Assembly (NCBI GenBank): GCA_963806735.1
Contig: CAWEBE010000018.1
Coordinates: forward strand, 62,001 to 126,000
Source: CADEFX01 sp963806735
GTDB lineage: Bacteria > Pseudomonadota > Alphaproteobacteria > Rhizobiales > Hyphomicrobiaceae
Length of the DNA stretch: 64,000 bases
Reading direction: 5' to 3'
Shown here piece by piece: positions 25,045-34,515 of the stretch (position 1 is the stretch's first letter; each line of letters opens with the position of its first letter). The position numbers were made by a program, and so were the translations under genes. The notes under the pieces were generated by a model that had not been told where the DNA came from, did not search any database, and saw nothing but the letters and a program-made list of their open reading frames with translations.

Positions 25045-26515
25045 CGCTCCTGCCGCGCGCCAGCCTCGCTCCGTTCGTCCGCGCCGAATGGATGCGCTGG
25101 CGACATTGCCGGTCTTTTTCAAGCTTACCGGTCAACGCGTCGTCATCGCCGGCGGCAGCGAGGCGGCCGCGTGGAAGGCTGAGCTTCTCTCCGCCGCAGG
25201 CGCAATGGTCGAGGTGTACGCCCCAGATCCCTGTGCGGAGATGGAGGCCCTCGCCGCCGATCCCCCGCGCGGCCATGTTCTGCTCGCGCGCCGCGCATGG
25301 TCGGCGCCCGATTTCGAGAGCGCGGCCCTCGTCATAGGCGCGACCGATGACGAGGTCGAAGCCGCCCGCATCTTCGACGCCGCACGCAAAGCCGGCGTAC
25401 CCGTCAATGTCATCGACAGGCCTAGCTTTTGCAGCTTCCAGTTCGGTGCCATCGTCAATCGGTCACCGCTTGTAGTGGGGATCTCCACAGATGGCGCGGC
25501 GCCGGTGTTCGCCCAGGCCGTTCGCTCGCGCATCGAGGCGCTGCTGCCAGCAGGCTTCGCGCGCTGGGCCGCTATTGCCAGGGCATGGCGCATGACGCTC
25601 CTACGCCTCGAGCTTGGCGCGGCAGCGCGCAGGAGGTTCTGGGAGCGGTTCGCCGCCCTCGCTCTTGCTGCACCCGATCGGGCTCCAACGGAACAGGATC
25701 TCGAAACGCTATTGGCCGAGAGTCGTGACCACGCCGCGGCCCCCGTTACCACTGGGTCGGTCACGCTCGTTGGTGCGGGGCCCGGCGACCCGGAGCTTCT
25801 AACCCTCAAGGCCGTGCGCGCGCTGAGGTCGGCCGACATCATTCTGTTCGATGATCTCGTTGCACCCGAGATTCTCGACTTTGCTCGCCGCGAGGCCAAA
25901 CGCATGCTGGTCGGCAAGACCGGTTATCAGCCCTCATGCCGTCAGGACGACATCAATGCCCTGATGGTGGGTCTCGCCAGATCGGGCAAGCGCGTCGTGC
26001 GGCTCAAATCCGGTGACCCCATGATCTTCAGCCGGGCCGGCGAGGAGATCGCTGCGCTGCAACAGGCTGGCGTGCCTGTCGAGGTCGTGCCTGGAGTAAC
26101 GGCGGCACAAGGGGCAGCGGCCAGCCTCAAGGTCTCTCTTACTCACCGCGCACAAGCACGGCGCGTGCAGTTCGTCACCGGGCACGCACACAACGGACAG
26201 TTGCCACCCGATCTCGATCTCGCCGCGCTAGCTGATCCGCGCGCGACTACGGCGGTCTATATGCCACGCGCCACCCTCGGCCTGCTGTGTGAACACATGA
26301 TCGCGGCTGGGGCCGATCCAGACCGGCCCGCCAGCCTGATCGCCAACGCTACGCGGCCGGAAGAGACGGTCATCTCGGGCACCTTGGCAACCCTTCCATC
26401 TCTCGCTCCAAGCCTGAGCGTTGACGGCCCCTGCGTCCTCCTCATCGGCTCAGTCCTGCGGTCGCATGCCTGTTTGAACCAGCGCCCCGCGGTAGCCCAA
26501 CTCTCGTCCCCCTAG
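25031..26515 (+). CDS. cysG: Siroheme synthase CysG-like (dehydrogenase/ferrochelatase plus SUMT)
   Basis: The start is GTG 25031, with AAGGAG seven bases before it, inside the nasA 3' end. The 494-residue protein has a CysG_N domain (FKLTGQRVVIAGGSEAAAWK; SFCSFQFGAIVNRSPLVVGISTDG) for precorrin-2 oxidation and iron insertion. From about residue 240 it has a uroporphyrinogen-III methyltransferase domain (LVGAGPGDPELLTLKAVRAL; VVRLKSGDPMIF; VPGVTAAQGAAA). Both modules of siroheme synthesis are thus in one chain, supplying the cofactor of NirA. It closes the nas operon. Confidence 0.9.
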   Translation: MPQPDAPAARQPRSVRPRRMDALATLPVFFKLTGQRVVIAGGSEAAAWKAELLSAAGAMVEVYAPDPCAEMEALAADPPRGHVLLARRAWSAPDFESAALVIGATDDEVEAARIFDAARKAGVPVNVIDRPSFCSFQFGAIVNRSPLVVGISTDGAAPVFAQAVRSRIEALLPAGFARWAAIARAWRMTLLRLELGAAARRRFWERFAALALAAPDRAPTEQDLETLLAESRDHAAAPVTTGSVTLVGAGPGDPELLTLKAVRALRSADIILFDDLVAPEILDFARREAKRMLVGKTGYQPSCRQDDINALMVGLARSGKRVVRLKSGDPMIFSRAGEEIAALQQAGVPVEVVPGVTAAQGAAASLKVSLTHRAQARRVQFVTGHAHNGQLPPDLDLAALADPRATTAVYMPRATLGLLCEHMIAAGADPDRPASLIANATRPEETVISGTLATLPSLAPSLSVDGPCVLLIGSVLRSHACLNQRPAVAQLSSP

Positions 26516-26729
26516 CCACTCCGATAATCGCCGCGCTCACGGACCATGCGCAAATATCGGCCACACGCCGCCCGCCGTTTGGGCGTGACTGCACTTCCTT
26601 TTGGCGGGTCTCTCGGCTAACTTGCTGAAAAATGGGCACGGGAGTGACGCCAAGGGTCGAGGGAGCCTTGCGAACCATCCTCTAGGACGCCGGCCGGCCA
26701 CGGGTTCGCTCCTTGAGCAGGAGCACGTC

Positions 26730-27989
26730 ATGACGTCTGACACGACCGTTGCCGCGAAACCTCGCGACCTTGGTGCTTCAGCCAAACCGGACTTGCTTTC
26801 CGCACGAGTGAGAGCCGTCCGGCCGTCACCCACGTTGGGAATGGCATCGCTCTCGCGCAGGCTGCGGGAGGCCGGCCGCGACATCATCATTCTCAGCATC
26901 GGCGAGCCCGATTTCGACACCGAGGACCACATCAAGGTGGCGGGAATTTCCGCCATCCAGCGCAACGACACGAAGTACACGGAGGTCGCCGGCACCAAAG
27001 CGATCAAGCAAGCGCTTGCCGCCAAGTTTCAGCGCGACAACGGCCTCGCCTATCGGCCGGACCAGATCCTCGTGTCGAGCGGACTGAAGCTGATCCTGCA
27101 CAGCGCGATCTTCGCCACCGTGAATCCCGGAGATGAGATCATCATCCCCGCGCCCTACTGGGTGTCCTATCCCGACATCGCAGCTTTGGCAGGCGCCAAG
27201 CCGGTGTTCGTGCCGTGCCATGAGCGCAACGGCTTCCGCCTCGCGCCCGAGGACCTCGCGGCCACCATCACGCCGAAGACTCGCATGCTCATTCTCAACT
27301 CGCCGGGCAATCCGTCCGGCGCCGCCTACTCCGCCGATCAACTCGCAGCATTGGGCGAAGTGCTTGCTCGTCACCCGAGCGTGCTCATCATGACCGACGA
27401 GATTTACGAGCACCTAGTTTACGACGGCTTCAAACCCGCATCCTTCGCCGCCGCGGTGCCCACGATGTACGACCGCACCATCACCACCAACGGCATGTCG
27501 AAGGGCTACGTCATGACCGGATGGCGGCTGGGCTTTGCGGCCGGCCCGAAGCCCATCATTGACGCGATGGAAACTCTTCTGAGCCAGATGCTCGGCTCTG
27601 CCTCCAGCATTGCGCAGGCCGCCGCTGTCGCAGCCCTGACCGGCGACCAGGGCTACATGGCCCGCAACAATCGCTCGTTTCAGGAGCGCCGCGATCTAGC
27701 CGTCGAATGGCTCAATGCCATTCCAGGACTGACCTGTCACAAGCCCGAAGGTGCCTTCTACCTCTACCCCGGCTGCGGTGGCGTGCTCAGCCGTACCACC
27801 CCACAAGGCAGGCACATCGCCACCGACGAAGACTTTGTCATGGCTCTGCTCGAGGCGGAGGGCGTGGCCGCGGTACACGGCAGTGTCTTCGGTCACTCAC
27901 CCTATTTCCGCATTTCCTATGCGCTCGCCAAGAGTGAGCTGGCAGAGGCCTTGAAGCGCATCGAACGCTTCTGCCGCTCCCTCCAGTGA
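26730..27989 (+). CDS. Pyridoxal-phosphate aminotransferase (AspC/AAT class I family)
   Basis: A 419-residue fold-type I aminotransferase resembling alphaproteobacterial aspartate aminotransferase AatA. Landmarks are ILSIGEPDFDTEDHIK, the aromatic-stacking and phosphate region IIIPAPYWVSYPDI, LNSPGNPSG, MTDEIYEHLVYDG, the PLP lysine in GMSKGYVMTGWRLG and the carboxylate-binding Arg in FRISYA. The start ATG 26730 is preceded by AGGAG. It begins 215 bases after cysG and is followed by an amino-acid ABC transporter of the glutamate/aspartate type, so it may act on the imported amino acid. It is longer at the N-terminus than usual by about 20 residues. Confidence 0.88.
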   Translation: MTSDTTVAAKPRDLGASAKPDLLSARVRAVRPSPTLGMASLSRRLREAGRDIIILSIGEPDFDTEDHIKVAGISAIQRNDTKYTEVAGTKAIKQALAAKFQRDNGLAYRPDQILVSSGLKLILHSAIFATVNPGDEIIIPAPYWVSYPDIAALAGAKPVFVPCHERNGFRLAPEDLAATITPKTRMLILNSPGNPSGAAYSADQLAALGEVLARHPSVLIMTDEIYEHLVYDGFKPASFAAAVPTMYDRTITTNGMSKGYVMTGWRLGFAAGPKPIIDAMETLLSQMLGSASSIAQAAAVAALTGDQGYMARNNRSFQERRDLAVEWLNAIPGLTCHKPEGAFYLYPGCGGVLSRTTPQGRHIATDEDFVMALLEAEGVAAVHGSVFGHSPYFRISYALAKSELAEALKRIERFCRSLQ

Positions 27990-28043
27990 GAAGCACGACG
28001 ACCCGACTTGTCCCTTGAACCGTCAACAGAGGATATCAAGCCA

Positions 28044-28949
28044 ATGGGTGTGTACGCGTTAACGTCAAATTTGCGCCGACATCTCTGGATCGGCACCGGA
28101 TGTCTGGCCGCCGGGCTCTTGTTGCTCACGGGGCAAGCCAATGCGCAGGAGTTCTACGGCACATTGAAGAAGATCAAGGAGACGAACACCATCACGGTGG
28201 GTCATCGCGAGGCGTCAATTCCGTTCTCCTACTACGACGACAAGAAGCAGCCCATCGGCTACGCCATGGACCTGTGCGCGAAGGTCGTCGAAGAGATCAA
28301 GAAGGTCATCAAGGCCCCTGACCTGCAGGTCAAATACCTCCCCGTCAACGCGCAGACCCGTATTCCCCTGATGGTCAATGGCACTGTCAATATCGAATGC
28401 GGGTCCACCACCAACACCCTTGGGCGGACGCATCAGATCGACTTCTCCGCCATCTACTTCACGACCGCCACGCGCGTACTGTCGCGCAAGGCCGGCAAAT
28501 TCAAGGAGATCGAGGACTTCCAGGGTAAATCAATCGGGCTGTCCGTCGGCAGCACCAACGAGCGCGTCGTCAAAGCCTTGATCGATGCCGGCAAGGTCAA
28601 AGACGTACGCATTCTCAATCTCAAGGATCATGCCGAGGCCCTTGTGGCGCTCGAGACTGACCGCATCGACGGCTACGCCTCCGATGACATCGTCCTGTAC
28701 GGCCTGATCTCCAAGTCCCGCATCAAGAACGAGCTCGAGGTGGTCGGCCGCAATCTGTCCTATGAACCCTATGGCCTTATGCTGCCGCGCGACAACTCAG
28801 CTTACCGGCTTGTAGTCAATCGCACTCTGGCGGAACTTTTCCGCTCCGGGGAAATCGAGAAGATCTACGCCAAGTGGTTCGATCCGCTCGGCGTTCCCAT
28901 CAATCCACTGCTGAAGGCTGCCTTCGAGTTGCAGGCGCTGCCGGAGTGA
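28044..28949 (+). CDS. gltI: Glutamate/aspartate-type ABC transporter substrate-binding protein
   Basis: A 301-residue periplasmic binding protein (SBP_bac_3) with a signal peptide ending around GQANAQEF. The conserved region includes KKIKETNTITVGHREASIPF, ECGSTTNTLGR, LSVGSTNERVV and IDGYASDDIVLYG, typical of GltI/AatJ. The ATG 28044 has AGAGG upstream; a TTG at 28008 in frame is less likely. It should bind an acidic amino acid and feed the gltJKL-like genes that follow. Confidence 0.88.
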   Translation: MGVYALTSNLRRHLWIGTGCLAAGLLLLTGQANAQEFYGTLKKIKETNTITVGHREASIPFSYYDDKKQPIGYAMDLCAKVVEEIKKVIKAPDLQVKYLPVNAQTRIPLMVNGTVNIECGSTTNTLGRTHQIDFSAIYFTTATRVLSRKAGKFKEIEDFQGKSIGLSVGSTNERVVKALIDAGKVKDVRILNLKDHAEALVALETDRIDGYASDDIVLYGLISKSRIKNELEVVGRNLSYEPYGLMLPRDNSAYRLVVNRTLAELFRSGEIEKIYAKWFDPLGVPINPLLKAAFELQALPE

Positions 28950-29029
28950 ACGTCTGAACTGATGCGGGCGGCGGCAAACTCGAGCGCCGCCCGCAGTCGG
29001 ACGCAATCCGGCGGCGACGAGCATCTCGC

Positions 29030-29758
29030 ATGCAACGATATCAGTGGGACTGGGGCGTTCTTTTCCGCGATCCCTATTTCGGCTGGCTGCTATCCGGCCT
29101 CGGCTGGACTCTCTTTATTGCCATGCTGGCGTGGATGATCGCCTTCTCGGTCGGCTCGACCATCGGCATCGCCCGCACGCTGCCCAATCGATGGCTCCGG
29201 CTGATCGGCACGGCATATGTCGAGCTCTTCCGCAATGTGCCTTTGCTGCTGCAGATGTTCCTGTGGTTTTTCGTGCTGCCGGAGCTTTTGCCGCGCGAAG
29301 CCGGGCGCTGGATGAAGCGGGACATGCCCTACCCCGAGTTCACCAGCGCCGTACTGTGTCTAGGCTTCTATCATGCGTCACGCATCGCCGAGCAGGTGCG
29401 CTCGGGCATCGACAGCGTGGCCAAGGGACTGTCGCGGGCCGGATTGGCAACCGGGCTCACCCTGCGCCAGACCTACAGGCATATCCTCATGCCGATCGCC
29501 TACCGCCTGATCGTACCGACGCTCACATCAGAGTTTCTCGGCGTCATCAAGAACTCCTCGATTGCCCTCACCATCGGCGTGCTCGAGCTGACAAATCAGA
29601 GCCGGCAGATCGAGAGCTTCACGTTTCGGGGCTTTGAAGCGTTCACCGCAGCCACAGTGATCTACATCGCAGTGTCGATGGTTGCGCTCGGATTGGCCCG
29701 CATGTTCGAGCGCCGCAGCCCCATCAAGGGAATGATGACACGCGAGGCAAACTCATGA
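29030..29758 (+). CDS. gltJ: Amino-acid ABC transporter permease (GltJ-like)
   Basis: A 242-residue HEQRo-type amino-acid permease. The first membrane span is near residues 20-45, and the EAA loop is around VAKGLSRAGLATGLTLRQTY. The segment LFRNVPLLLQMFLWFFVLPEL is typical of the family. It forms the inner-membrane channel with the GltK-like protein encoded next. It starts 80 bases after the binding protein gene. Confidence 0.88.
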   Translation: MQRYQWDWGVLFRDPYFGWLLSGLGWTLFIAMLAWMIAFSVGSTIGIARTLPNRWLRLIGTAYVELFRNVPLLLQMFLWFFVLPELLPREAGRWMKRDMPYPEFTSAVLCLGFYHASRIAEQVRSGIDSVAKGLSRAGLATGLTLRQTYRHILMPIAYRLIVPTLTSEFLGVIKNSSIALTIGVLELTNQSRQIESFTFRGFEAFTAATVIYIAVSMVALGLARMFERRSPIKGMMTREANS

Positions 29759-29771
29759 TGGGACACTGGTT

Positions 29772-30431
29772 GTGAAGCTCGACTTCGGTATCATCTGGCA
29801 CAATCTGCCGATCCTGTTTGACGGAATGCAGCTCAGCCTGGTCTTGACTGCCCTTGCGCTCAGCGGCGGCGTTCTGCTCGGCGCCGTCCTCGCCGTGCTG
29901 CGGCTGTCGCCGCTGCCACCGGTCGCGTGGTTCGCGGCCGGCTACGTCAATGCGTTCCGCTCGATCCCCCTTATACTGGTGCTTTTCTGGTTCTATTTCC
30001 TGGTCCCGCTCGTGATCGGCCGGCCTGTCGGGCCGTTCTACGCCGCGCTCATCGCCTTCATCCTGTTCGAGGCAGCCTACTACTGCGAGATCATTCGCGC
30101 GGGCATCCAGGGCATTCCGCGCGGCCAGAGCGCTGCTGCCATGGCGACTGGCATGACGCAGACCCAGGTAATGCGTCACGTCGTTCTGCCGCAGGCTTTC
30201 CGCAACATGACCCCCGTGATGCTGACGCAAGCCATCATCCTGTTCCAGGACACCTCACTGGTTTATGTCGTGACACTATATGATTTCATGACGTCGGCTG
30301 CGATCGTCGCCCAACGCGACCTGGCAATCGTGGAGGTCTACCTCTTCGCCGCCTGCGTCTACTTCTGTCTCTGCTTCGGAGCTTCGCGGCTTGTGGGTTG
30401 GTTCAAGTCCCGGCTCGAGGTGGCGCGATGA
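29772..30431 (+). CDS. gltK: Amino-acid ABC transporter permease (GltK-like)
   Basis: A 219-residue HEQRo-type permease starting at GTG 29772 (the ATGATG just upstream closes after a few codons). It has IIWHNLPILFDGMQLSL, the FRSIPLILVLFWFYFLVPL segment, and the EAA loop at GIPRGQSAAAMATGMTQTQ. It dimerises with GltJ to form the acidic-amino-acid channel. Its stop overlaps the ATG of the ATPase gene. Confidence 0.88.
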   Translation: MKLDFGIIWHNLPILFDGMQLSLVLTALALSGGVLLGAVLAVLRLSPLPPVAWFAAGYVNAFRSIPLILVLFWFYFLVPLVIGRPVGPFYAALIAFILFEAAYYCEIIRAGIQGIPRGQSAAAMATGMTQTQVMRHVVLPQAFRNMTPVMLTQAIILFQDTSLVYVVTLYDFMTSAAIVAQRDLAIVEVYLFAACVYFCLCFGASRLVGWFKSRLEVAR

Positions 30432-31156
30432 TTTCGATTCAAAAGGTCAGCAAATGGTACGGCGAGGTTCGTGTCCTCACCGGCTGCACGACCGAGATCG
30501 CTAAAGGCGAGGTCGTGGTCGTGTGCGGGCCATCCGGCTCGGGCAAGAGCACCCTCATCAAATGCATCAACGGCTTGGAGCCGTTCCAGCAAGGGCGCAT
30601 CCTGGTCGATAACGTCCCGGTGGGTGACCGCGCGACCAACCTGCCGAAACTGCGCGCGCGCGTCGGCATGGTGTTCCAGGACTTTCAGCTCTATCCGCAC
30701 AAGACGGCATTAGAGAACATTACGCTGGCGCCCATTCAGGTCGCCAAGCGTGACAAAGCCGAGGCTGAGGACGCAGCCCTGCAACTACTCAGGCGCGTTG
30801 ATCTGGAGGAGCACGCCCGGAAATACCCAGCCCAACTCTCAGGCGGCCAGCAGCAGCGCGTGGCCATTGCTCGCGCCTTGGCCATGAACCCGATCGCCAT
30901 GCTGTTCGACGAGCCGACCTCCGCACTCGATCCCGAGATGATCAGCGAGGTGCTCGATGTCATGATCAAACTGGCCGAGGACGGTATGACCATGATCGTC
31001 GTGACCCACGAGATGGGCTTTGCCCGCCGCGTTGCGCACAGGATCGTCTTCATGGATATGGGCGAGATCGTCGAGGATCGCCCGACGGCCGAATTCTTCG
31101 GCGGCGCCGTCTCGGAACGTGCTACGCAGTTCCTCTCCAAGATACTGCAGCACTGA
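30428..31156 (+). CDS. gltL: Amino-acid ABC transporter ATP-binding protein (GltL-like)
   Basis: A 242-residue ATPase with Walker A GPSGSGKST, the signature LSGGQQQR, Walker B AMLFDEPTSALDPE and the switch VVTHEMGFAR. These are characteristic of polar-amino-acid ABC ATPases (GltL/GlnQ). It overlaps gltK by four bases (ATGA) and is the last gene of the operon. A convergent dehydrogenase gene begins 24 bases on. Confidence 0.92.
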   Translation: MISIQKVSKWYGEVRVLTGCTTEIAKGEVVVVCGPSGSGKSTLIKCINGLEPFQQGRILVDNVPVGDRATNLPKLRARVGMVFQDFQLYPHKTALENITLAPIQVAKRDKAEAEDAALQLLRRVDLEEHARKYPAQLSGGQQQRVAIARALAMNPIAMLFDEPTSALDPEMISEVLDVMIKLAEDGMTMIVVTHEMGFARRVAHRIVFMDMGEIVEDRPTAEFFGGAVSERATQFLSKILQH

Positions 31157-31180
31157 GATACGAACGCCGCTCAGCTTACC

Positions 31181-32224
31181 CTACGCGTTCGGGCCGCGCT
31201 CCATCGACACCGGCTGCCAGCGTCGCAACCCGCTCGCCGGCAACACCGTCGGGTTCACGCACGACATCGGCCAGCGCCCGGACAGAACGAGCGCGATCTC
31301 CTGGCCAACGCGGCGCTTGCGTGCGGGATCGAAGCGCGCGGAGGCCGAGGCATTGTGCGGCGAAAGGACTACGTGCGGCATGCTGAGCAGCGGATTGTCC
31401 GCCTTCGCTGGCTCCACTTGAAGCACATCCAGTCCGGCGCCCGCGATCCAACCCTCCTTCAAGGCCTTGATAAGCGCGGGCTCGTCCACGGTCGGTCCAC
31501 GCCCGGTGTTGATGAAGATCGCCGCCTTCTTCATCAGTTTGAAGTGCTTCTCCTTCAGAAAACCGACAGCCTCCGGTGTCGCCGGCAGATGCATCGAGAT
31601 GAAATCAGACTGGCTAAGTACCTCCGACAGGCTCGCGGGCTCCACACCTTCTGCCGCAATCGCCAACTCGTCGAGGAAAGGATCGTAGGCCATCAGCCGA
31701 AGTCCGAAGGCCTTGGCGCGCTTCGCCGTCGCCCGTGCGACACGCCCGAAAGCGATGAATCCGAGGGTCTGCCCCATCAGACGTGGGACTTTGAGAAGCT
31801 GCGGCCGCCCCTCGCTCCAGCGCCCCTCGCGCACCATGCGATCCTGCTCGACGGCCCGCCGATGCGTGGCAAGCAGCAGCATCATGGCGTGATCGGCCAC
31901 TTCCTCGATGAACGTGTCCGGGCAATTGGTGACTGGAATACCCTTCTCGGTTGCGGCGGCCACATCCACGTAGTCGACGCCCACCGAACCCAACGCGATG
32001 ATGCGGCACGCGTCCAGCGCCTGGATCATCTGCACGTTGAATTTCATGCCCTTGGCGTAGATGGCATCCGCGCCCTTGGCAGCAGCAATGAAGCCCTCTT
32101 GCGTAGCGGGGCATTCCACGATCTCGGCGTCGAAGCCCTCGAGCGCCTCCATCTCATACCCGTATCCACCACCTGCCGTGGTGAAGGAGGCCGCTGCCGG
32201 CGTAACGATGCGAAACCGTGCCAT
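31181..32224 (-). CDS. D-2-hydroxyacid dehydrogenase family protein
   Basis: A 347-residue NAD-dependent D-2-hydroxyacid dehydrogenase. It has the substrate-loop LGSVGVDYVDVAAATEKGI, the NAD domain with LGFIAFGRVARATAKRAKAF, where the usual GxGxxG is changed to FIAFGRVAR, INTGRGPTVDEPAL with the catalytic Arg, and the catalytic His in LSPHNASAS. The missing glycine in the dinucleotide motif is unusual and may alter cofactor affinity. Start ATG 32224 (MARFRIVTPAA); the upstream 67 codons in frame are not conserved. Substrate unknown. Confidence 0.82.
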   Translation of the reverse strand: MARFRIVTPAAASFTTAGGGYGYEMEALEGFDAEIVECPATQEGFIAAAKGADAIYAKGMKFNVQMIQALDACRIIALGSVGVDYVDVAAATEKGIPVTNCPDTFIEEVADHAMMLLLATHRRAVEQDRMVREGRWSEGRPQLLKVPRLMGQTLGFIAFGRVARATAKRAKAFGLRLMAYDPFLDELAIAAEGVEPASLSEVLSQSDFISMHLPATPEAVGFLKEKHFKLMKKAAIFINTGRGPTVDEPALIKALKEGWIAGAGLDVLQVEPAKADNPLLSMPHVVLSPHNASASARFDPARKRRVGQEIALVLSGRWPMSCVNPTVLPASGLRRWQPVSMERGPNA

Positions 32225-32324
32225 GAATCTTGTCCCGATGTTGGGAAGGTGGGCGCAATCAGTCCACCCGCATCTTGCCAGTCGGCACCTGCGTGCACAA
32301 TGGCGACGTCTGCCGCGCCAGCGA

Positions 32325-33431
32325 CTAGGCGAGCCTGAATGAAATGGCGTGATTGTCCCAGGCGAGGTTTTCGCGATACGGCGGCGTATGCTCGACCCCA
32401 TCTCGCGACCAAGCCTCGACGACACCCAGACCGGAGGTCAGAAGAAAACCACCGCCCGCATGCCGCGGCGCGAGGCCACACACATCATCAAGCCGACGTT
32501 CGGCGATCACACGGCGGGCCGTTACATCGATGATGATCGCCACGCCGCCACGTGGCGAGGACGCCGCGATCAGTTCGGCGGCTTCATCTGCCGACACCGA
32601 GCCGACATAATTGTGCATCGGCCGATAGACGTTCATCCCAGCTTCCAGCAAGCGTAGCGTGTCCCCGCGCTTGTGGAAGCCGATCAGCGCCGGATGCTCA
32701 CCGACTGGACCTTGATATTGACAGCCGAAGCAAACGAGATCGCCGCGCGCCAGCGCCAGGTGCCGGATCGAAAGCTTGTGCAGAGCATTAGGCAGTCGGT
32801 ACGTCTCGAGCAGGTCACCGGTCTCAATATCGACGTAAACGAGCGAAGGCTGCATCGTCGCGACATTCAGGTTTTCTCGTTCGCTCAGGGGATGGGTCTC
32901 CAGCCCTCCGTTGGCAACGACAAGCGTGCGGCTGTCCGACAGCAGGCGCATGTCGTGCGGCTCCATCCCGCCGGCATCGAACTCGCCGATCTGGCGATAG
33001 CCGGCGGTGGCGTCGCGTACACCGATCACGCCGCGGGCCGCTTCGAAATCATTCTCCGATGTAAACAGCAATCGGCCATCCCGATTGAAAACACCGTGAC
33101 CGAAAAAGTGGCGATCCGGCTGGCTTTGAAATTCGACTGGCGGCGTTGATCCGTCCGCGCTGAAGGCGACGGCGAACGTCCCGGGCCTGCGCGCAAAAAC
33201 CACGCACTCGCGCGTGCCGGGCCGCATGACCAGATCATGCCCCCGCGCGGGCAGTGCCACGCGATGGCGAACCCTGCACCCTTCGCCGTAAGTGACGGCC
33301 GCATACCCGCCTGAAGCTTCACGACAGGCCGACGCAAAGAGATCGCCATTGCAGCGCTCCTCTGCTGCTAGTCTATGGCTCAGCACGACCGCGCCGCTGC
33401 CGAGCAGGAGACCGCGTCGATCAATCGCCAT
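32325..33431 (-). CDS. DUF1513 domain protein, Tat-exported
   Basis: A 368-residue DUF1513 protein. A Tat-type signal (DRRGLLLGSGAVVLS) leads, followed by a seven-bladed propeller-like region with ALPARGHDLVMRP, VFARRPGTFAVAF, FGHGVFNRDGRLLF, MEPHDMRLL and LSIRHLALARG. DUF1513 proteins occur in iron-uptake operons with imelysins and DUF1111 proteins, as here, and are thought to act in the periplasm; the exact role is not established. It overlaps the imelysin gene by 11 bases and is the last gene of the operon. Confidence 0.85.
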   Translation of the reverse strand: MAIDRRGLLLGSGAVVLSHRLAAEERCNGDLFASACREASGGYAAVTYGEGCRVRHRVALPARGHDLVMRPGTRECVVFARRPGTFAVAFSADGSTPPVEFQSQPDRHFFGHGVFNRDGRLLFTSENDFEAARGVIGVRDATAGYRQIGEFDAGGMEPHDMRLLSDSRTLVVANGGLETHPLSERENLNVATMQPSLVYVDIETGDLLETYRLPNALHKLSIRHLALARGDLVCFGCQYQGPVGEHPALIGFHKRGDTLRLLEAGMNVYRPMHNYVGSVSADEAAELIAASSPRGGVAIIIDVTARRVIAERRLDDVCGLAPRHAGGGFLLTSGLGVVEAWSRDGVEHTPPYRENLAWDNHAISFRLA

Positions 33432-34515
33432 CGAGAGAATTGAACCCTATGGACAAGCCGGCCGCCTCGGACATGGCTGAGACGGTCGCATCGTGCGCGT
33501 TCTTGAGCGGAAACCCGAGTGCGATAAATTGACCGCGTGCTGCGCCGTCTTGAAACGGATTGGCTCCGAGACCAACGATCTGGCGCAGCCTTGGGATTGC
33601 CAGCTCGAGATCTGTGGCAACCGATTGCATGACGCTGCGGGCCGGAGCACCCTGCGGTGCAGCCTCCGAGATACCCGACTCGATGAGCAGAGCACGCAGT
33701 CCTTCGACATTGGCAATGACCAAGTCGAGCGCCAAGTTGCTGTTGGGAACAACAGGCTCCAGCGAGCGAGCGCCGCGCCCCTTGAGCCCGAGCGGGCCGC
33801 CGATCCTGACGTTGCGGACCTGCTTCAGGCCGGTCAGGTAAGCCTGAACCAGGACATGAGTTGTCTCCTTGGCGTTCAGAAACGCAGGATTTCCGGCGAC
33901 GGGATTGAGCCACAATCGAGCAAATCCTGCGGGATCAGACCAACCAGCCAGCGTCTCGCGGGCGACCGTCTCTATGTTCGCGGCAAGTGCTCGTGCATAG
34001 CCACAGCGAAAGCGCCCTGCCGTCTCCGGCCGGGCGATAATCTCCGACCCTGATCCGAACAGCACGACATCCAGCGCGGAGAAGCCTTGAATGGCGACAC
34101 TCTTGCCCGCCAGCACCTGCGGCAACAGCGCGTCAGCGTCCTGCTGCGCCAGAACGCGCGCAATTTGCCGGCGGGCGATACCTCGCGGGTCCGGCCAGAA
34201 GATCATGGCATCGTATCGGTTCTGCTCGGCAATCGGGCCAAAACGGACGTGCTCGATGCGCCCCCACGCAATGAGAGCGTCTTTAAAGGACGTGCGGGCA
34301 GCGTCGAGACGCTCCAGATCTGGAGCATTGCAGGCGGCCGTCAGCGCTGCGGTCTGTACCGCGGCAGCCGCGGCCAGATGCTGGTAGCCCGGAATGATGT
34401 GACGCTCCAGTGCGCGCCGCGCCAGCCCCTCATGATCGAAGGCTTGAGCCGGCAGGGCGATCGCTCCCAAGAGGATCGCCCCGACCCCACAAATGCGGTG
34501 CACATGTTTCATCAC
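33421..34515 (-). CDS. Imelysin family protein (second copy)
   Basis: A 364-residue imelysin-like (peptidase M75) protein with a signal peptide ending around ALPAQAFDHEGLARRAL. Segments such as AWGRIEHVRFGPIAEQNRYDAMIFWPD and FSALDVVLFG match the family, but the GxHxxE iron-binding motif is altered to GFSALDVVLFG, so it may have lost metal binding. It overlaps the DUF1111 gene by four bases (ATGA) and lies between it and DUF1513. The pairing of an active and a divergent imelysin in one operon is known from other alphaproteobacteria. Confidence 0.85.
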   Translation of the reverse strand: MMKHVHRICGVGAILLGAIALPAQAFDHEGLARRALERHIIPGYQHLAAAAAVQTAALTAACNAPDLERLDAARTSFKDALIAWGRIEHVRFGPIAEQNRYDAMIFWPDPRGIARRQIARVLAQQDADALLPQVLAGKSVAIQGFSALDVVLFGSGSEIIARPETAGRFRCGYARALAANIETVARETLAGWSDPAGFARLWLNPVAGNPAFLNAKETTHVLVQAYLTGLKQVRNVRIGGPLGLKGRGARSLEPVVPNSNLALDLVIANVEGLRALLIESGISEAAPQGAPARSVMQSVATDLELAIPRLRQIVGLGANPFQDGAARGQFIALGFPLKNAHDATVSAMSEAAGLSIGFNSLDGD

